Source: BRH-c54 sp965284565 (GTDB lineage Bacteria > Bacteroidota > Bacteroidia > Flavobacteriales_E > Vicingaceae). Taken from it: 64,000 nucleotides of DNA. Location: NCBI GenBank assembly GCA_965284565.1, contig OZ260100.1, forward strand, positions 124,001-188,000. Direction: 5' to 3'. Each line of letters opens with the position of its first letter. The first letter of the stretch is position 1. Positions 52,780-62,369 of the stretch are shown one piece after another. A model generated the notes under the pieces. The model saw only the letters and a program-made list of their open reading frames with translations. It did no database searches and had not been told where the DNA came from. Made by a program: the position numbers and the translations under genes.

Positions 52780-54237
52780 TTATTTCTTCGGAATCTTTAA
52801 TTGTTGACCAACGTTTAAATTTGCATCAATATTATTGAATTTCATAATGTCATCAGCAGAAATCCCCGGATAGTTTTTAGCAATTAGCCATAAATTATCA
52901 CCCGATTTTACAGTGTATGTTGTATAGCTTCCACTTGAAAAACTAGTATTTTTAGGTGTTTCTTGTTTTGTTTCCTGCTTTTCTTCAGCCACAGGTTCCG
53001 GAGCTGCTTGTCGCTCTCCGTAAATAGTCAATTTCTGCCCAATATCTATTCTTGTTCCTCTGAGGTTATTCCAACTTTGTAGCTCATTAACAGAAACTCT
53101 ATACCTCTCCGCAATTATCCCCAACACATCTCCCGATTTTACCACGTAAACAACAGGTTCTCCATCAAAATCAGAAATATTTTCTAAATCATCTTTAGGC
53201 TCTATTTCCTTTGGTTTATTCAATATCGAATCCTGATAAAAATAAATACTATCCTTCATTTCAATAATTTTCTTTTTATCCTCTTTAGTAAAATACAAAG
53301 GATAGTTTGCTGGCAAAACTTCATCAAAATTTAAAACTGGATTAAAAAATTCAAACTGATTTTTATCAAAACTTATTACATCCTCCAAAGCTTTAGCCTG
53401 AAGTTTTCTTTCTAAAACAATGGTGTCTTTATCGAATTTAGGCTTCAACTTCACAACTTCATAATCATCATAATTAACAATATAAACCATGGCTGTAAAA
53501 GCATTTACAAACTCGTTGGTTTCAGTAGGTAATAACTCATAAAGCGATTTATAATCTTTCTTCCCCGAACGCAAGATTGCCTTATTCACATTTACTACTC
53601 CACATGAATAAGCTGCCAAAGTAAGTTCCCAATTTTGATACAATTCGTACAGTTGCTTGATATTACTTAACGCAGCAAACGTGGCTTTTTCCATATCTCT
53701 TCTTTCATCAACTAATTCATCTACACGCAAACCGTATTTTACTGCCTGAGGATAGGTTAAATGCCAAAAACCTTCACCACCAATACCATTTTTAGAAATC
53801 GGATTAAAAGCTGAACAAACCAAAGGCACTAAATTTAATTCTTTTGGCAATTGATGTTTTTCTAATTCCTTATCAATGATGGGTTGATAATAGTTTAGTA
53901 AACTTAAAGCTGTTGGACATTTATAAGCTTTTGATGAAAAATAATAAGGCAAATAATGGTTCTCAGGATAAGCTGTTGGAAAAGCTCTTTCTAATGGTGT
54001 CTCTCCAAACAAAAAAGTTGCTCCTGTTGTTATTTCGGGACCTTTATAATCAATGTGTTTAGGAGGTTGTTTTTCAGAAAGCGAGAGTAGCTTTTTGTTA
54101 TAAGCGTTTCTGGTAACATCTTCATATTCTGATTTATAAACAGTTTCTTTTTGCTTTTTTTGGGCAACTAACTCAGTCGATAAAAAGCATACTGAAACAA
54201 TAATGAAAATATGTTTTAAAAAAATGTTCATGGACAT
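52780..54237 (-). CDS. Lytic transglycosylase with two LysM domains (MltD-like)
   Basis: 485 residues. Signal peptide (ends STELVAQ), then a basic linker and an SLT-type transglycosylase domain (LPKELNLVPLVCSAFNPISKNGIGGEGFWHLTYPQ, quoted here in essence: the E of PKELNLVPL is the likely acid, followed by the GGEGFWHLTYPQA block). The C-terminal half carries two LysM modules: VVYVVKSGDVLGIIAERYRV and TYTVKSGDNLWLIAKNYPG. It cleaves or remodels peptidoglycan. Start at 54237 or the ATG at 54231. It follows gldH by 10 bases and overlaps the extended SGNH frame downstream. Confidence 0.92.
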   Translation of the reverse strand: MSMNIFLKHIFIIVSVCFLSTELVAQKKQKETVYKSEYEDVTRNAYNKKLLSLSEKQPPKHIDYKGPEITTGATFLFGETPLERAFPTAYPENHYLPYYFSSKAYKCPTALSLLNYYQPIIDKELEKHQLPKELNLVPLVCSAFNPISKNGIGGEGFWHLTYPQAVKYGLRVDELVDERRDMEKATFAALSNIKQLYELYQNWELTLAAYSCGVVNVNKAILRSGKKDYKSLYELLPTETNEFVNAFTAMVYIVNYDDYEVVKLKPKFDKDTIVLERKLQAKALEDVISFDKNQFEFFNPVLNFDEVLPANYPLYFTKEDKKKIIEMKDSIYFYQDSILNKPKEIEPKDDLENISDFDGEPVVYVVKSGDVLGIIAERYRVSVNELQSWNNLRGTRIDIGQKLTIYGERQAAPEPVAEEKQETKQETPKNTSFSSGSYTTYTVKSGDNLWLIAKNYPGISADDIMKFNNIDANLNVGQQLKIPKK

Positions 54238-54247
54238 AAAAAAATAC

Positions 54248-54730
54248 CTATTTATTAGTTGCTACTTTTTCAACTTTCAAACCAATATCTGATATTCCAT
54301 TCAATCCATCTTCAACACGCATGGCTTGTTCGAGGTAAACCGTATAAATTCCTTTTTTGGCAAACTTTACATTTCCCAAATAAGGCTGCTGATAATCCCA
54401 CAAATCGCCAATACCTTTCCCCTTCCATTTACCTCTATTATCGGCCATAACACAATTTACGGTATCTTTAGAAAAATCTCCACTTGGTCCATTAATCGTG
54501 ACAAATAAATACAAATTGCTATACGCATAATCACCTTTATTTCTAATATTGATGTAAATATTATGAGGGTTTAAAGTGTCTTTTGCTTCAAATTCAAAAG
54601 TGGCAACATTTTCTTTTTTCCAATTGGCGTTATCTATAGCAATATATTCATCATACACCGTATTATCGGTACACGAAGCCATTAAAAAAATTAAACTAAT
54701 TATACTGGTTATTTTTAATAATTGCGGCAT
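54248..54730 (-). CDS. gldH: Gliding motility lipoprotein GldH
   Basis: 160 residues with lipoprotein signal ending FLMASC (Cys20), then TDNTVYDEYIAIDN, the usual GldH start. The beta-sandwich-like body NIYINIRNKGDYAYSNLYLFV, GKWKGKGIGDLWD and the end GIYTVYLEQAMRVEDGLNGI are diagnostic blocks. GldH is required for gliding in Flavobacterium johnsoniae. It is the second gene of an operon after the PSP1 protein (21-base gap), an arrangement found across the phylum. Confidence 0.94.
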   Translation of the reverse strand: MPQLLKITSIISLIFLMASCTDNTVYDEYIAIDNANWKKENVATFEFEAKDTLNPHNIYINIRNKGDYAYSNLYLFVTINGPSGDFSKDTVNCVMADNRGKWKGKGIGDLWDYQQPYLGNVKFAKKGIYTVYLEQAMRVEDGLNGISDIGLKVEKVATNK

Positions 54731-54751
54731 GAATAATTGTTAAAACCTATC

Positions 54752-55942
54752 TTAATCTCTTTTATTGTTTGGTCGATTATTATTAGCATGTTGCTGGTTG
54801 TTGGGCTTTCCACCTTTTTTTCTTCGTTTGTTTTTGTTTCTGTTGTTATTGCCTTTTGGCTTATCGAAACGAGTTAAAGAATCTTGTCCGACAACATTTT
54901 CGTAATCAGGCTTTTTAACTTCCTCTTTAATTTCCATATACATAGCTAAATCCTCAGGGAACTCACTTTTTTTGTTCATCTCAATAATCTCGTTTACTCT
55001 ATCAAGTTTCATCTCAATAAAACGAACAGGGTCATCTTTATAAGAATACCAAAGTGTATTGCTAAAAATGTCCATCTTTCTGTAAAAAGCCTCGCCTTTT
55101 TTAGTCTTTAAGTTAATGCTGGTATCCGGAAATGATTTTAAAGCATCGGTATAAGCATCCAACTCATAATTTAAACAACATTTAAGCTTACCGCATTGTC
55201 CTGCAAGTTTTTCAGGGTTTAACGAAAGTTGCTGATAACGTGCTGCTGAAGTAGAAACAGACCTAAAATCTGTTAACCAAGTAGAACAACATAATTCTCT
55301 TCCGCAAGACCCAATCCCTCCTAACCTACTGGCTTCCTGACGAACACCAATTTGTTTCATTTCAATACGGATTTTAAACTCTTCAGCTAATTTTTTAATT
55401 AGTTCTCTAAAATCAACTCTTGTTTCTGCTGTATAATAAAAAATAGCTTTTGAATTATCTCCTTGATATTCTACATCGCTAATTTTCATTTGCAAACCAT
55501 AAGCAATAGCAATGGTTCTAGCTTTAAACATAGTATCTTCTTCTCTTTTTTGAGCAGTTATCCATTTTTTAACATCGCCATCATTTGCCAAACGGTAAAT
55601 CTTAAGAATTTCTTTAGAATCTAAATCTACTTTGTGCTTACGCATTTGCTTTTTTACTAACTCACCTGCTAATGAAACAGTTCCAACATCATGACCAGAA
55701 GCTGCTTCAACAGCAACCACATCACCAACATTTAAACTCAGTTTGTCAGTATTTCTAAAAAATTCTTTACGGTTATTTTTAAATCGAACCTCAACACAGT
55801 CGAATGGTTCTTGTCCGAAAGGTAATTCTATGTCATTAAGCCAATTGGTTACATTTAATTTATTACAACCTCCCGACTTACTACTACAGCCAGATGAAGA
55901 AGTTCCACAACCTCTTCCTGTGCTACATCCACTACACCCCAT
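54752..55942 (-). CDS. PSP1-domain protein (RicT/YaaT-like)
   Basis: 396 residues. The first 27 residues are rich in C, G and S (MGCSGCSTGRGCGTSSSGC...), an unusual cysteine-rich head. The PSP1 core has VEVRFKNNRKEFFRN, IGSCGRELCCSTWL and LAGQCGKLKCCLNYE, whose cysteines correspond to the Fe-S-binding ones of RicT. A lysine- and asparagine-rich basic tail of about 40 residues (KPKGNNNRNKNKRRKKGG) may bind RNA. RicT relatives in Bacillus assist RNase Y. First gene of the gldH operon; minus-strand -7 element CAAAGATA at 56039-56046. Confidence 0.9.
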   Translation of the reverse strand: MGCSGCSTGRGCGTSSSGCSSKSGGCNKLNVTNWLNDIELPFGQEPFDCVEVRFKNNRKEFFRNTDKLSLNVGDVVAVEAASGHDVGTVSLAGELVKKQMRKHKVDLDSKEILKIYRLANDGDVKKWITAQKREEDTMFKARTIAIAYGLQMKISDVEYQGDNSKAIFYYTAETRVDFRELIKKLAEEFKIRIEMKQIGVRQEASRLGGIGSCGRELCCSTWLTDFRSVSTSAARYQQLSLNPEKLAGQCGKLKCCLNYELDAYTDALKSFPDTSINLKTKKGEAFYRKMDIFSNTLWYSYKDDPVRFIEMKLDRVNEIIEMNKKSEFPEDLAMYMEIKEEVKKPDYENVVGQDSLTRFDKPKGNNNRNKNKRRKKGGKPNNQQHANNNRPNNKRD

Positions 55943-56234
55943 ACATATTAATTTGTTACGTTATATTTAAAAGTTCATTGCATTATTTTCAGCAAATTGA
56001 ACATATTGTCTCTATTTAGTCTTTAAAAAAAGATGTAACAAAGATACTATTCTATCTCACAAAAAATTGATTATTTACATTGATTTATGAGAAATTGTTT
56101 GTTGATTAATCCTCTCATCTCTCTAACTGAACATTAAGAGTGTTAATATGATTTAAGAAAAAACATTAAAACCTAGCTCCTAACTAACAGGTTACTTCGT
56201 TCTTACCCCTCTTGCTATGACGAAAAATAAGAAG
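55943..56234. other. 292-bp gene-free stretch between proline dehydrogenase and the PSP1 operon
   Basis: Holds the promoter of the PSP1 operon (-7 element 56039-56046, predicted leader of about 90 nt) and the 3' end of the proline dehydrogenase transcript. I see no coding frame, no strong hairpin and no known RNA family here. Confidence 0.6.
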
Positions 56235-57398
56235 CTAGACCTTCCCTCTCCTTCTCTGCAATTCTTTTTGGATAAGCTGAAGCTCTCTTCCTGTTTGTCC
56301 AGCAATAGAGGTATTTTCTTCTGCTCTTCGGATAAGGTAGGGCGTTACATCTTTTACAGGGCCATAAGGCACATATTTAGCAACATTATAGGATGCTTTC
56401 GCTAAATTATTACTGATGTGGTTACTCATTCCTAATAATTGAGCAAAATAAATACGTGTATCGTCTTTAGCAATGTTATGTTCTTTCATTAAGTCCAATA
56501 AATACAAGGCACTTTTTTCATTGTGCGTACCGCTGCAAAAAGAGATAATATCTATATTTTCTATACAAATTTTTTGAGCAAGGTCATAATCTCTATCGGT
56601 ATCTTCTTTCGTTTTCTGCATAGGATCTTCATAGTTCATTGCCGCAGCTCTTTCTCTTTCTTTTTCTATGTAAGCCCCTCTTACTAACTTCAATCCAATA
56701 ATAAAATTATCCTGCTTAGCAATGGCTATCAATTCTTTAATGTAGGCAATTCTATCCCATCTGTAAAGCTGAGCAGTATTGTAAACAATGGCTTTTTCTT
56801 TATTATACTTACGCATCATTTCCAACGCTAATTCATCTACCGGATTTTGAATCCAGGTTTCTTCTGCATCTATAAAAACAGGTACATTGGCATTAAAAGC
56901 GGCTTCGCAAAGCGTATCTACTCTGTTCTTAAATCTTTCAAATTCATCTTTTTCCTGAATACTAAGTTGTTTTTTGGCATTTACTTTTTCCAACAACTCA
57001 AACCTTCCAAATCCTGTAGGTTTAAAAACCGCAAAAGGTATGTTTTTGTTAATGGATGCTTTCTTAATACTTTTTAATGTTTCTAAAATATTGGCATCAA
57101 AAACGATATCGAGTTGTTCTCCCTCTACGGAGTAATCTAAAATAGTTTTTACATTTAAGCTAGCTAATTCCTTGGTGGTTGACACCGTTTCTTCAATACT
57201 TTCTCCTCCACAAAACTGCTTGAAAATAGTAGCTCTAATAATTGGGATTGGAAAATATAGTGGCATAAAAATTTTAAGCATCGTAGGACCAATTTTTATC
57301 AACCAATTCCAAGCTATGATTTTAAATAACCAATAACTTTTTTTTAAGTCTGCATTTGATTTTCCAGCAAACGCTATTTCTGTATTATTAAAATCCAT
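56235..57398 (-). CDS. Proline dehydrogenase
   Basis: 387 residues; flavoenzyme oxidising proline to pyrroline-5-carboxylate. The barrel blocks are visible: TILDYSVEGEQ, PFAVFKPTGFGRF, VPVFIDAEETWIQNPVD, FIIGLKLVRGAYIEKERERA and the C-terminal YVPYGPVKDVTPYLIRRAEENTS with the arginine pair that binds proline's carboxylate. It is a monofunctional enzyme, with no P5C dehydrogenase domain or neighbour. Minus-strand -7 element CAAAGTTA at 57419-57426. Confidence 0.95.
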   Translation of the reverse strand: MDFNNTEIAFAGKSNADLKKSYWLFKIIAWNWLIKIGPTMLKIFMPLYFPIPIIRATIFKQFCGGESIEETVSTTKELASLNVKTILDYSVEGEQLDIVFDANILETLKSIKKASINKNIPFAVFKPTGFGRFELLEKVNAKKQLSIQEKDEFERFKNRVDTLCEAAFNANVPVFIDAEETWIQNPVDELALEMMRKYNKEKAIVYNTAQLYRWDRIAYIKELIAIAKQDNFIIGLKLVRGAYIEKERERAAAMNYEDPMQKTKEDTDRDYDLAQKICIENIDIISFCSGTHNEKSALYLLDLMKEHNIAKDDTRIYFAQLLGMSNHISNNLAKASYNVAKYVPYGPVKDVTPYLIRRAEENTSIAGQTGRELQLIQKELQRRRGKV

Positions 57399-57532
57399 CT
57401 TACGCTAAAAAATATCTTCAAAGTTAAAGTGCGAAATTAATTGAATTTATGATTAGGATTAGCTTTTTTAATTTGTTATTTGAGTTTTTTATTTATCAAA
57501 CAAACTTGCATAGCTATATCTTTTTCAAACAA

Positions 57533-57566
57533 AAACCTCCAAGGTTTTTTGAAGCCTTGGAGGTTT
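57533..57566. terminator. Terminator downstream of the DUF4476 operon
   Basis: AAACCTCCAAGG (57533-57544) and CCTTGGAGGTTT (57555-57566) form a perfect 12-bp stem with a 10-base loop that contains a T-run. It lies 33 bases after the stop of the last gene of the minus-strand operon. Confidence 0.85.
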
Positions 57567-57598
57567 GACAAGTTGATTAATTCCTTATAAAACGCTAA

Positions 57599-58615
57599 TT
57601 ACTTACTTTCTAAAAACTCATTAAATTCATCTACCGTTGTAGAGAAAGTAAAATCATCGCTTAATTGATAGTAGTTCTTTTTATCAGCACAAAATTCATA
57701 CGCAAATTTAGCATAATCCAATTTTGTTTCTTCAAAGCTAAATAAAGCCATTATTTCTTTTACCTGTTTTACAGAAAGACAGTTGTTTTTGGTAAATGTT
57801 TTGGCAACTTTCAATTTGGTATCTGCAAAAGACTGTTTTTCTACCGATGCTTTTCCTGCACTAAAATCTGATGAAGGTATTGCTTGATAACAACCCGTTG
57901 GAGTAACTTCAACAGGAACTGGCTCATGAACTGGATTGGTAGTCATGCCATCATTATAATTTCCTGAGCTAGTTGAACTTGATGTAACCGTAGTGGTAGT
58001 GACGGTTTGAGATGATGTTGTTTGTACATTTGTGCCTGTATTCATTCCACCATCATTTACACTTACATTTACGTTCATTCCTACGCCACCGACATTCATT
58101 CCTACAGATACATTTTCTTGATTAGCAGGATCAACAGTTGTAGTGGTAGTTACGGTTTCTGTTACCACAACATCCGTTGTTGCTTGTGGTTGAACAGTAG
58201 TGGTAGCATTAGCTGTCGGGGCAGCAGGTGGCGTTGTTGAGTACGAAACTACTGATTGTTGTGGAGCTAGTGGTGCTTGAGCTATGGCAACCATTCCGCT
58301 CGGACGCATTACATATTCTCCTTTTTTGTTTTTCTTAATCTCAAATGAATACTCTGTATTGTTATCCATCATGTAAATAGATTTGGTAACAGAAGCAAAC
58401 TGATTGTTCTCAAAAATAACAGTTACTTTATAACTTCCTTCGAATTTTAAATCAGTTACCTTTACATTGGTTTCAAAATTTATATTTTGTAATACGCCAT
58501 TTAGTACTACCTGAAATCTTGAACCATCTTGATTAAAAAATACGGCATTACAATTTTGTGCTTGAGCTACATATACGCCTAATATGATAGCTGTAAATAA
58601 TAAAATTTTTTTCAT
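57599..58615 (-). CDS. Secreted DUF4476 protein with Thr/Val-rich linker
   Basis: 338 residues. Signal peptide MKKILLFTAIILGVYVAQAQ, then a beta domain (residues 20-105), a long low-complexity linker rich in T, V, P, A and S with TTTTVDPAN, and a C-terminal DUF4476 domain of about 95 residues (CLSVKQVKEIMALFSFEETKL, KNYYQLSDDFTFSTTVDEF). The function of DUF4476 is unknown. The next gene upstream is a paralogue; together with the metallo-hydrolase they form a three-gene operon ending at a strong terminator. Confidence 0.88.
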   Translation of the reverse strand: MKKILLFTAIILGVYVAQAQNCNAVFFNQDGSRFQVVLNGVLQNINFETNVKVTDLKFEGSYKVTVIFENNQFASVTKSIYMMDNNTEYSFEIKKNKKGEYVMRPSGMVAIAQAPLAPQQSVVSYSTTPPAAPTANATTTVQPQATTDVVVTETVTTTTTVDPANQENVSVGMNVGGVGMNVNVSVNDGGMNTGTNVQTTSSQTVTTTTVTSSSTSSGNYNDGMTTNPVHEPVPVEVTPTGCYQAIPSSDFSAGKASVEKQSFADTKLKVAKTFTKNNCLSVKQVKEIMALFSFEETKLDYAKFAYEFCADKKNYYQLSDDFTFSTTVDEFNEFLESK

Positions 58616-58658
58616 CGTTTTTGTTTTTTAAATTAATATTGTGTTCGCTCTTAGCAAG

Positions 58659-59468
58659 TTAAATGCCAAGTTGTTTTTTTAGTTCATCAAAGGAATTTTG
58701 AAAACTAAAATCTTTTTCCAAAAGTAATATATTATCTTTATCATAAATAAATGGGTATGAATTTTTTACAATTTCTATTTTAAATTCATCGTACTCAAAC
58801 AAAATTACCATGCTTCTAAGCTGTTCTACAGTTATACAAAAATCTAGTTTAGATTGTCTAAAGTCATTATAAACATCTATTTTTCTGTCGTCAATGCTTA
58901 AGTTGTTAATTTTTAATTTCACCTCGTTCAAATCCTCATCTTTAAGTGGCCACGGACAACCAATTTCTCCTTCATAATCGGGCATTCGGTAATAATCATC
59001 AAAAGGAACTTTTTGAGCTAAAGAGTCTTTTTCCGTTTCAATTGTATCTTTTGTTTCAGGAATTATAGCTACTATTTTTTGGGTTAGTTGAATAGTAAAA
59101 ACCGAACTATCCACTTGCTGTTGATGTGGAGGAAATAACACTTTTGTCAGCTCCAATTTATTGTTTTTTAATAGATAATGTTGGGAAACGCCATCTCCCA
59201 ATAAATAAATGGTAGCCGTATGCTGAAGGGTGTCGTCTTTAAAATTAAACGTTAGCTTAAAGTTTTGTTGCTTAACCAATCCAACTATCTGCACTTTTGA
59301 AAGATATGCTTCGTTTTGTAATTTTTCGTTTACAGACAATTGAAACAACACTTGCTCTTCTGCCTCTATAAAAGCTGTTGCTTCTTGCGAAAACAATTGA
59401 CAGCACAATATATTCGCCAAAAAAACAAAGATAATTGTTGCTATATTTTTAGCTAAAAAGCTCATCAA
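58659..59468 (-). CDS. Second DUF4476 protein
   Basis: 269 residues. The N-terminal membrane or signal segment FLAKNIATIIFVFLANILCC leads into a beta-rich region and an acidic linker (PETKDTIETEKDSLAQ). The C-terminal DUF4476 domain reads CITVEQLRSMVILFEYDEFKIE ... FSFQNSFDELKKQ, parallel to its neighbour's CLSVKQVKEIMALFSFEETKL. The low-complexity Thr linker is absent. The start overlaps the end of the metallo-hydrolase gene by 20 bases, so translation may be coupled. Confidence 0.82.
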   Translation of the reverse strand: MMSFLAKNIATIIFVFLANILCCQLFSQEATAFIEAEEQVLFQLSVNEKLQNEAYLSKVQIVGLVKQQNFKLTFNFKDDTLQHTATIYLLGDGVSQHYLLKNNKLELTKVLFPPHQQQVDSSVFTIQLTQKIVAIIPETKDTIETEKDSLAQKVPFDDYYRMPDYEGEIGCPWPLKDEDLNEVKLKINNLSIDDRKIDVYNDFRQSKLDFCITVEQLRSMVILFEYDEFKIEIVKNSYPFIYDKDNILLLEKDFSFQNSFDELKKQLGI

Positions 59469-60288
59469 ATCTGAAAGTTTCTTTTAAACGTACACCTTTT
59501 TCAGTATGCTGAACGGTGCAGCATTCATTTACTGAATCGTGCTCTAAAAATAAGATATATTCTTTGTCAGCAGCTTCTTTTAAAAACTTGGCTTTTTCAT
59601 CTAAGGTCAACAGTGGACGAGTATCGTAACCCATTACATAAGGCAAAGGAATATGTCCCACAGAAGGTAACAGATCCGCCATAAAAACTACTTTTTTTCC
59701 TTGATAATTAATGTGTGGGATCATTTGAGCATCAGTATGTCCGTCTGCTAATAAAATATCAAAATAATCAAAACCTTCTTTATCAATAAACTTCAGCTGA
59801 CCAAATTCCATCATAGGAATAATATTTTCTTTCAGAAAAGAAGCTTTTTCACGTTGGTTGGGAACTGTTGCCCACTCCCAATGGCGACTATTACTCCAAT
59901 AAGTAGCATTTTTAAAAGTAGCTTCGTATTTGGTTCTGTCAGCATTCCATTTTACTCCACCACCGCAATGATCGAAATGCAAATGGGTAAGAAAAACATC
60001 TGTAACATCATCAGGATGAAAACCTAATTTTTTAAGGTTTCCTTCCAACGAATCGTTTCCATGCAAATAATAATAACCAAAAAACTTATCATCTTGCTTG
60101 TTGCCCATACCGTTATCAATTATCATTAGTCTATCACCATCTTCAATCAACATACAACGCATACTCCAGCTACACATGTTGTTTTCGTCTGCAGGATTGG
60201 TTCTTTGCCACAACGATTTTGGCACCACTCCAAACATAGCACCGCCATCTAACTTAAAATTTCCTGTGTTTAATGGATAAATTTTCAT
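59449..60288 (-). CDS. MBL-fold metallo-hydrolase
   Basis: 279 residues. The metal-binding motif THLHFDHCGG provides H102, H104, D106 and H107; later ligands are in LLADGHTDAQM, VFMADLLPS and LFLEHDS. The wording MLIEDGDRLMIIDNGMG and the size resemble lactonase-type members of the metallo-beta-lactamase fold. The substrate is not predictable. First gene of the operon with the two DUF4476 genes; divergent from the radical SAM gene with about 210 bases between. Confidence 0.9.
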   Translation of the reverse strand: MKIYPLNTGNFKLDGGAMFGVVPKSLWQRTNPADENNMCSWSMRCMLIEDGDRLMIIDNGMGNKQDDKFFGYYYLHGNDSLEGNLKKLGFHPDDVTDVFLTHLHFDHCGGGVKWNADRTKYEATFKNATYWSNSRHWEWATVPNQREKASFLKENIIPMMEFGQLKFIDKEGFDYFDILLADGHTDAQMIPHINYQGKKVVFMADLLPSVGHIPLPYVMGYDTRPLLTLDEKAKFLKEAADKEYILFLEHDSVNECCTVQHTEKGVRLKETFRFDELFS

Positions 60289-60372
60289 GATATTTTTTTA
60301 TGTGTTTTAAAAGATAAAATTAGTCAATTGATTTTGAAAATAAATTTTGACTGATTAGAAAATCAAAGATAG

Positions 60373-60403
60373 TTTTTTTCTTAGTCGGAAAAATCTAATT
60401 TTA
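60373..60403 (+). promoter_or_regulatory. 31-bp promoter-like repeat, copy 1
   Basis: A T-run, then CTTAGTCGGAAAAATCTAAT and TTTA; differs by one base from the copy at 62370-62400. It ends in TAATTTTA (60396-60403), one mismatch from the -7 consensus, about 100 bases before the radical SAM gene. Confidence 0.55.
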
Positions 60404-60499
60404 TCCCATGAAACGACTACGAGTAAAAAGTTTCTTACACAGGAGAATGATTATCATGGGAGTTCCATCTGACCGATTTAATAACAACAATATAAACAG

Positions 60500-62362
60500 A
60501 TGAAAACAAAAGTTTTATTAGTTACACCACCATTTACGCAACTCAATACCAGTTATCCAGCTACCACTTACTTAAAAGGTTTTTTAGATAGTAAAGGTGT
60601 GCAGACAAATCAGTGTGATTTAAGTATAGAACTGTTTACCAAAATTTTCACAAAAGACTTTATTGCTCATCTCTTTAAAGAAGTTGAAAAAAGCAATGAA
60701 GAAATAGCATTTCCGATGGTTTATGCTCAGCAAGAAGAATACATACAAAAAGTAGATCGGGTTATTCATTTTTTACAACAACATGAGGTTACTGCTGCTT
60801 ACCAAATGTTACAAAGCAATTTTTTACCTAAAGCTCACCGAAGCACCAATTTAAACGAAGATGAATTTGAGTATGGTTTTGGAAATTTAGGCATTATAGA
60901 CAAAGCCAAGCATTTAGCTACACTTTTTATTGAAGAATTAGGCGATTTTATTAAAGCCAATGTTGATGAGTTCTTTTCTTTTACTCGCTATGCCGAACAA
61001 ATTGCAACAGCAGCAAGTAGTTTTGATGAAATTGATGAATACCTTTCTTTTGAAACCACTATTATAGAAGATCAATTGCTTTTACTTATAGCAAGTAAGT
61101 TGGAAGAATACCAACCTGATTTAGTTTGTTTCACCATTCCTTTCCCTGGAAATTTGTTTGCTGCATTGCGTTGTGCTCAATTTATAAAAAAACATGCTAA
61201 AAAAATAAAAATTGCCTTTGGTGGTGGTTATTGCAATACCGAATTACTTTCCTTAACAGATACCCGAATTTTTAATTATGTAGATTTTATTACCTTAAAT
61301 GATGGTGAAGGGCCGCTTTTAAAACTTTGCGAATACCTGGATAAAAAAATAACTAAAGAAGAATTAGAAAGAACCTACACCCTTGAAAATGAAAAAGTAG
61401 TCTATCAAAATAAGACGCCTAATACTATTTTTCATCACAGCAATTTACCCGCACCAAGTTATGCCGATTTACCACTTCATTTATATTTATCATTTTTAGA
61501 CGTAATGAATCCCATGCACCGATTGTGGACAGATGGAAAGTGGAATAAATTAACCGTTGCTCATGGTTGCTATTGGAAACAATGTACTTTTTGCGATGTT
61601 AATTTGGATTATATTGCCAATTACCAAAACACTACTGCTGAAGATTTAGTAAATAAAATTGAACAACTAATTGCTGAAACTGGTACGTATGGTTTTCATT
61701 TTGTGGATGAGGCTGCTCCACCCAAAATGCTTAGAGCTCTGGCGGAAGAACTACTAAAAAGAAAAGTATATATTACTTGGTGGACTAACATTCGTTTTGA
61801 AAAAACGTTTACTCCAGAACTATGTGCTCTTTTGGCAAAATCGGGATGCATAGCCGTAACAGGTGGTTTAGAAGTAGCTTCTGATAGGTTATTAGAGAAA
61901 ATGAAAAAAGGTGTTGACATTGCTCAAGTGGCAAGAGTTACCAATTCATTTGCAGAAAACGACATTATGGTTCATGCTTATTTGATGTATGGATTTCCAA
62001 CGGAAACAGACCAAGAAACCATAGATTCCCTTGAAATTGTTAGGCAATTATTTGAAAACAACTGTATTCAATCAGCATTTTGGCACTTATTTACCACCAC
62101 AGCTCACAGTCCTATTGGCAAAAACCCTGATTACTATCAAATTAAAATAGTTGGTCCTAAGTTTAAAGGATTTGCTCAAAATGACTTGTATCACGAAGAC
62201 CCTCTTGGAGCCAATCATAAACAATATAGTGATGGCTTAAACCTTGCTTTACAAAATTACCTAAACGGACTAGGTTTTGATGTTCCTCTACAAGAATGGT
62301 TTGATTTTAAAATTATGCCAACTACTCATCCCAACAATTTAATTGCCTCTTTTTTAAACTAA
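60500..62362 (+). CDS. B12-binding-domain radical SAM protein
   Basis: 620 residues. An N-terminal cobalamin-binding-like domain (KVLLVTPPFTQLNTSYPA, later IKIAFGGGYCNTEL) precedes the radical SAM core. The cluster motif is HGCYWKQCTFCDV with C357, C362 and C365, that is C-x4-C-x2-C instead of the common C-x3-C-x2-C; this wider form is known in several B12-binding members. The core continues FHFVDEAAPPKML and YLMYGFPTETDQE. No precursor peptide or substrate gene is adjacent, so the reaction is unknown. It has a promoter-like repeat in common with tilS downstream. Confidence 0.88.
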   Translation: MKTKVLLVTPPFTQLNTSYPATTYLKGFLDSKGVQTNQCDLSIELFTKIFTKDFIAHLFKEVEKSNEEIAFPMVYAQQEEYIQKVDRVIHFLQQHEVTAAYQMLQSNFLPKAHRSTNLNEDEFEYGFGNLGIIDKAKHLATLFIEELGDFIKANVDEFFSFTRYAEQIATAASSFDEIDEYLSFETTIIEDQLLLLIASKLEEYQPDLVCFTIPFPGNLFAALRCAQFIKKHAKKIKIAFGGGYCNTELLSLTDTRIFNYVDFITLNDGEGPLLKLCEYLDKKITKEELERTYTLENEKVVYQNKTPNTIFHHSNLPAPSYADLPLHLYLSFLDVMNPMHRLWTDGKWNKLTVAHGCYWKQCTFCDVNLDYIANYQNTTAEDLVNKIEQLIAETGTYGFHFVDEAAPPKMLRALAEELLKRKVYITWWTNIRFEKTFTPELCALLAKSGCIAVTGGLEVASDRLLEKMKKGVDIAQVARVTNSFAENDIMVHAYLMYGFPTETDQETIDSLEIVRQLFENNCIQSAFWHLFTTTAHSPIGKNPDYYQIKIVGPKFKGFAQNDLYHEDPLGANHKQYSDGLNLALQNYLNGLGFDVPLQEWFDFKIMPTTHPNNLIASFLN

Positions 62363-62369
62363 CAGATTA

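Noticed and set aside
60357..60376. TGATTAGAAAATCA near the radical SAM gene as an Fnr-like box
   Set aside because: Eight rather than six bases separate the TGA and TCA half-sites, and the geometry to the -7-like element does not match.
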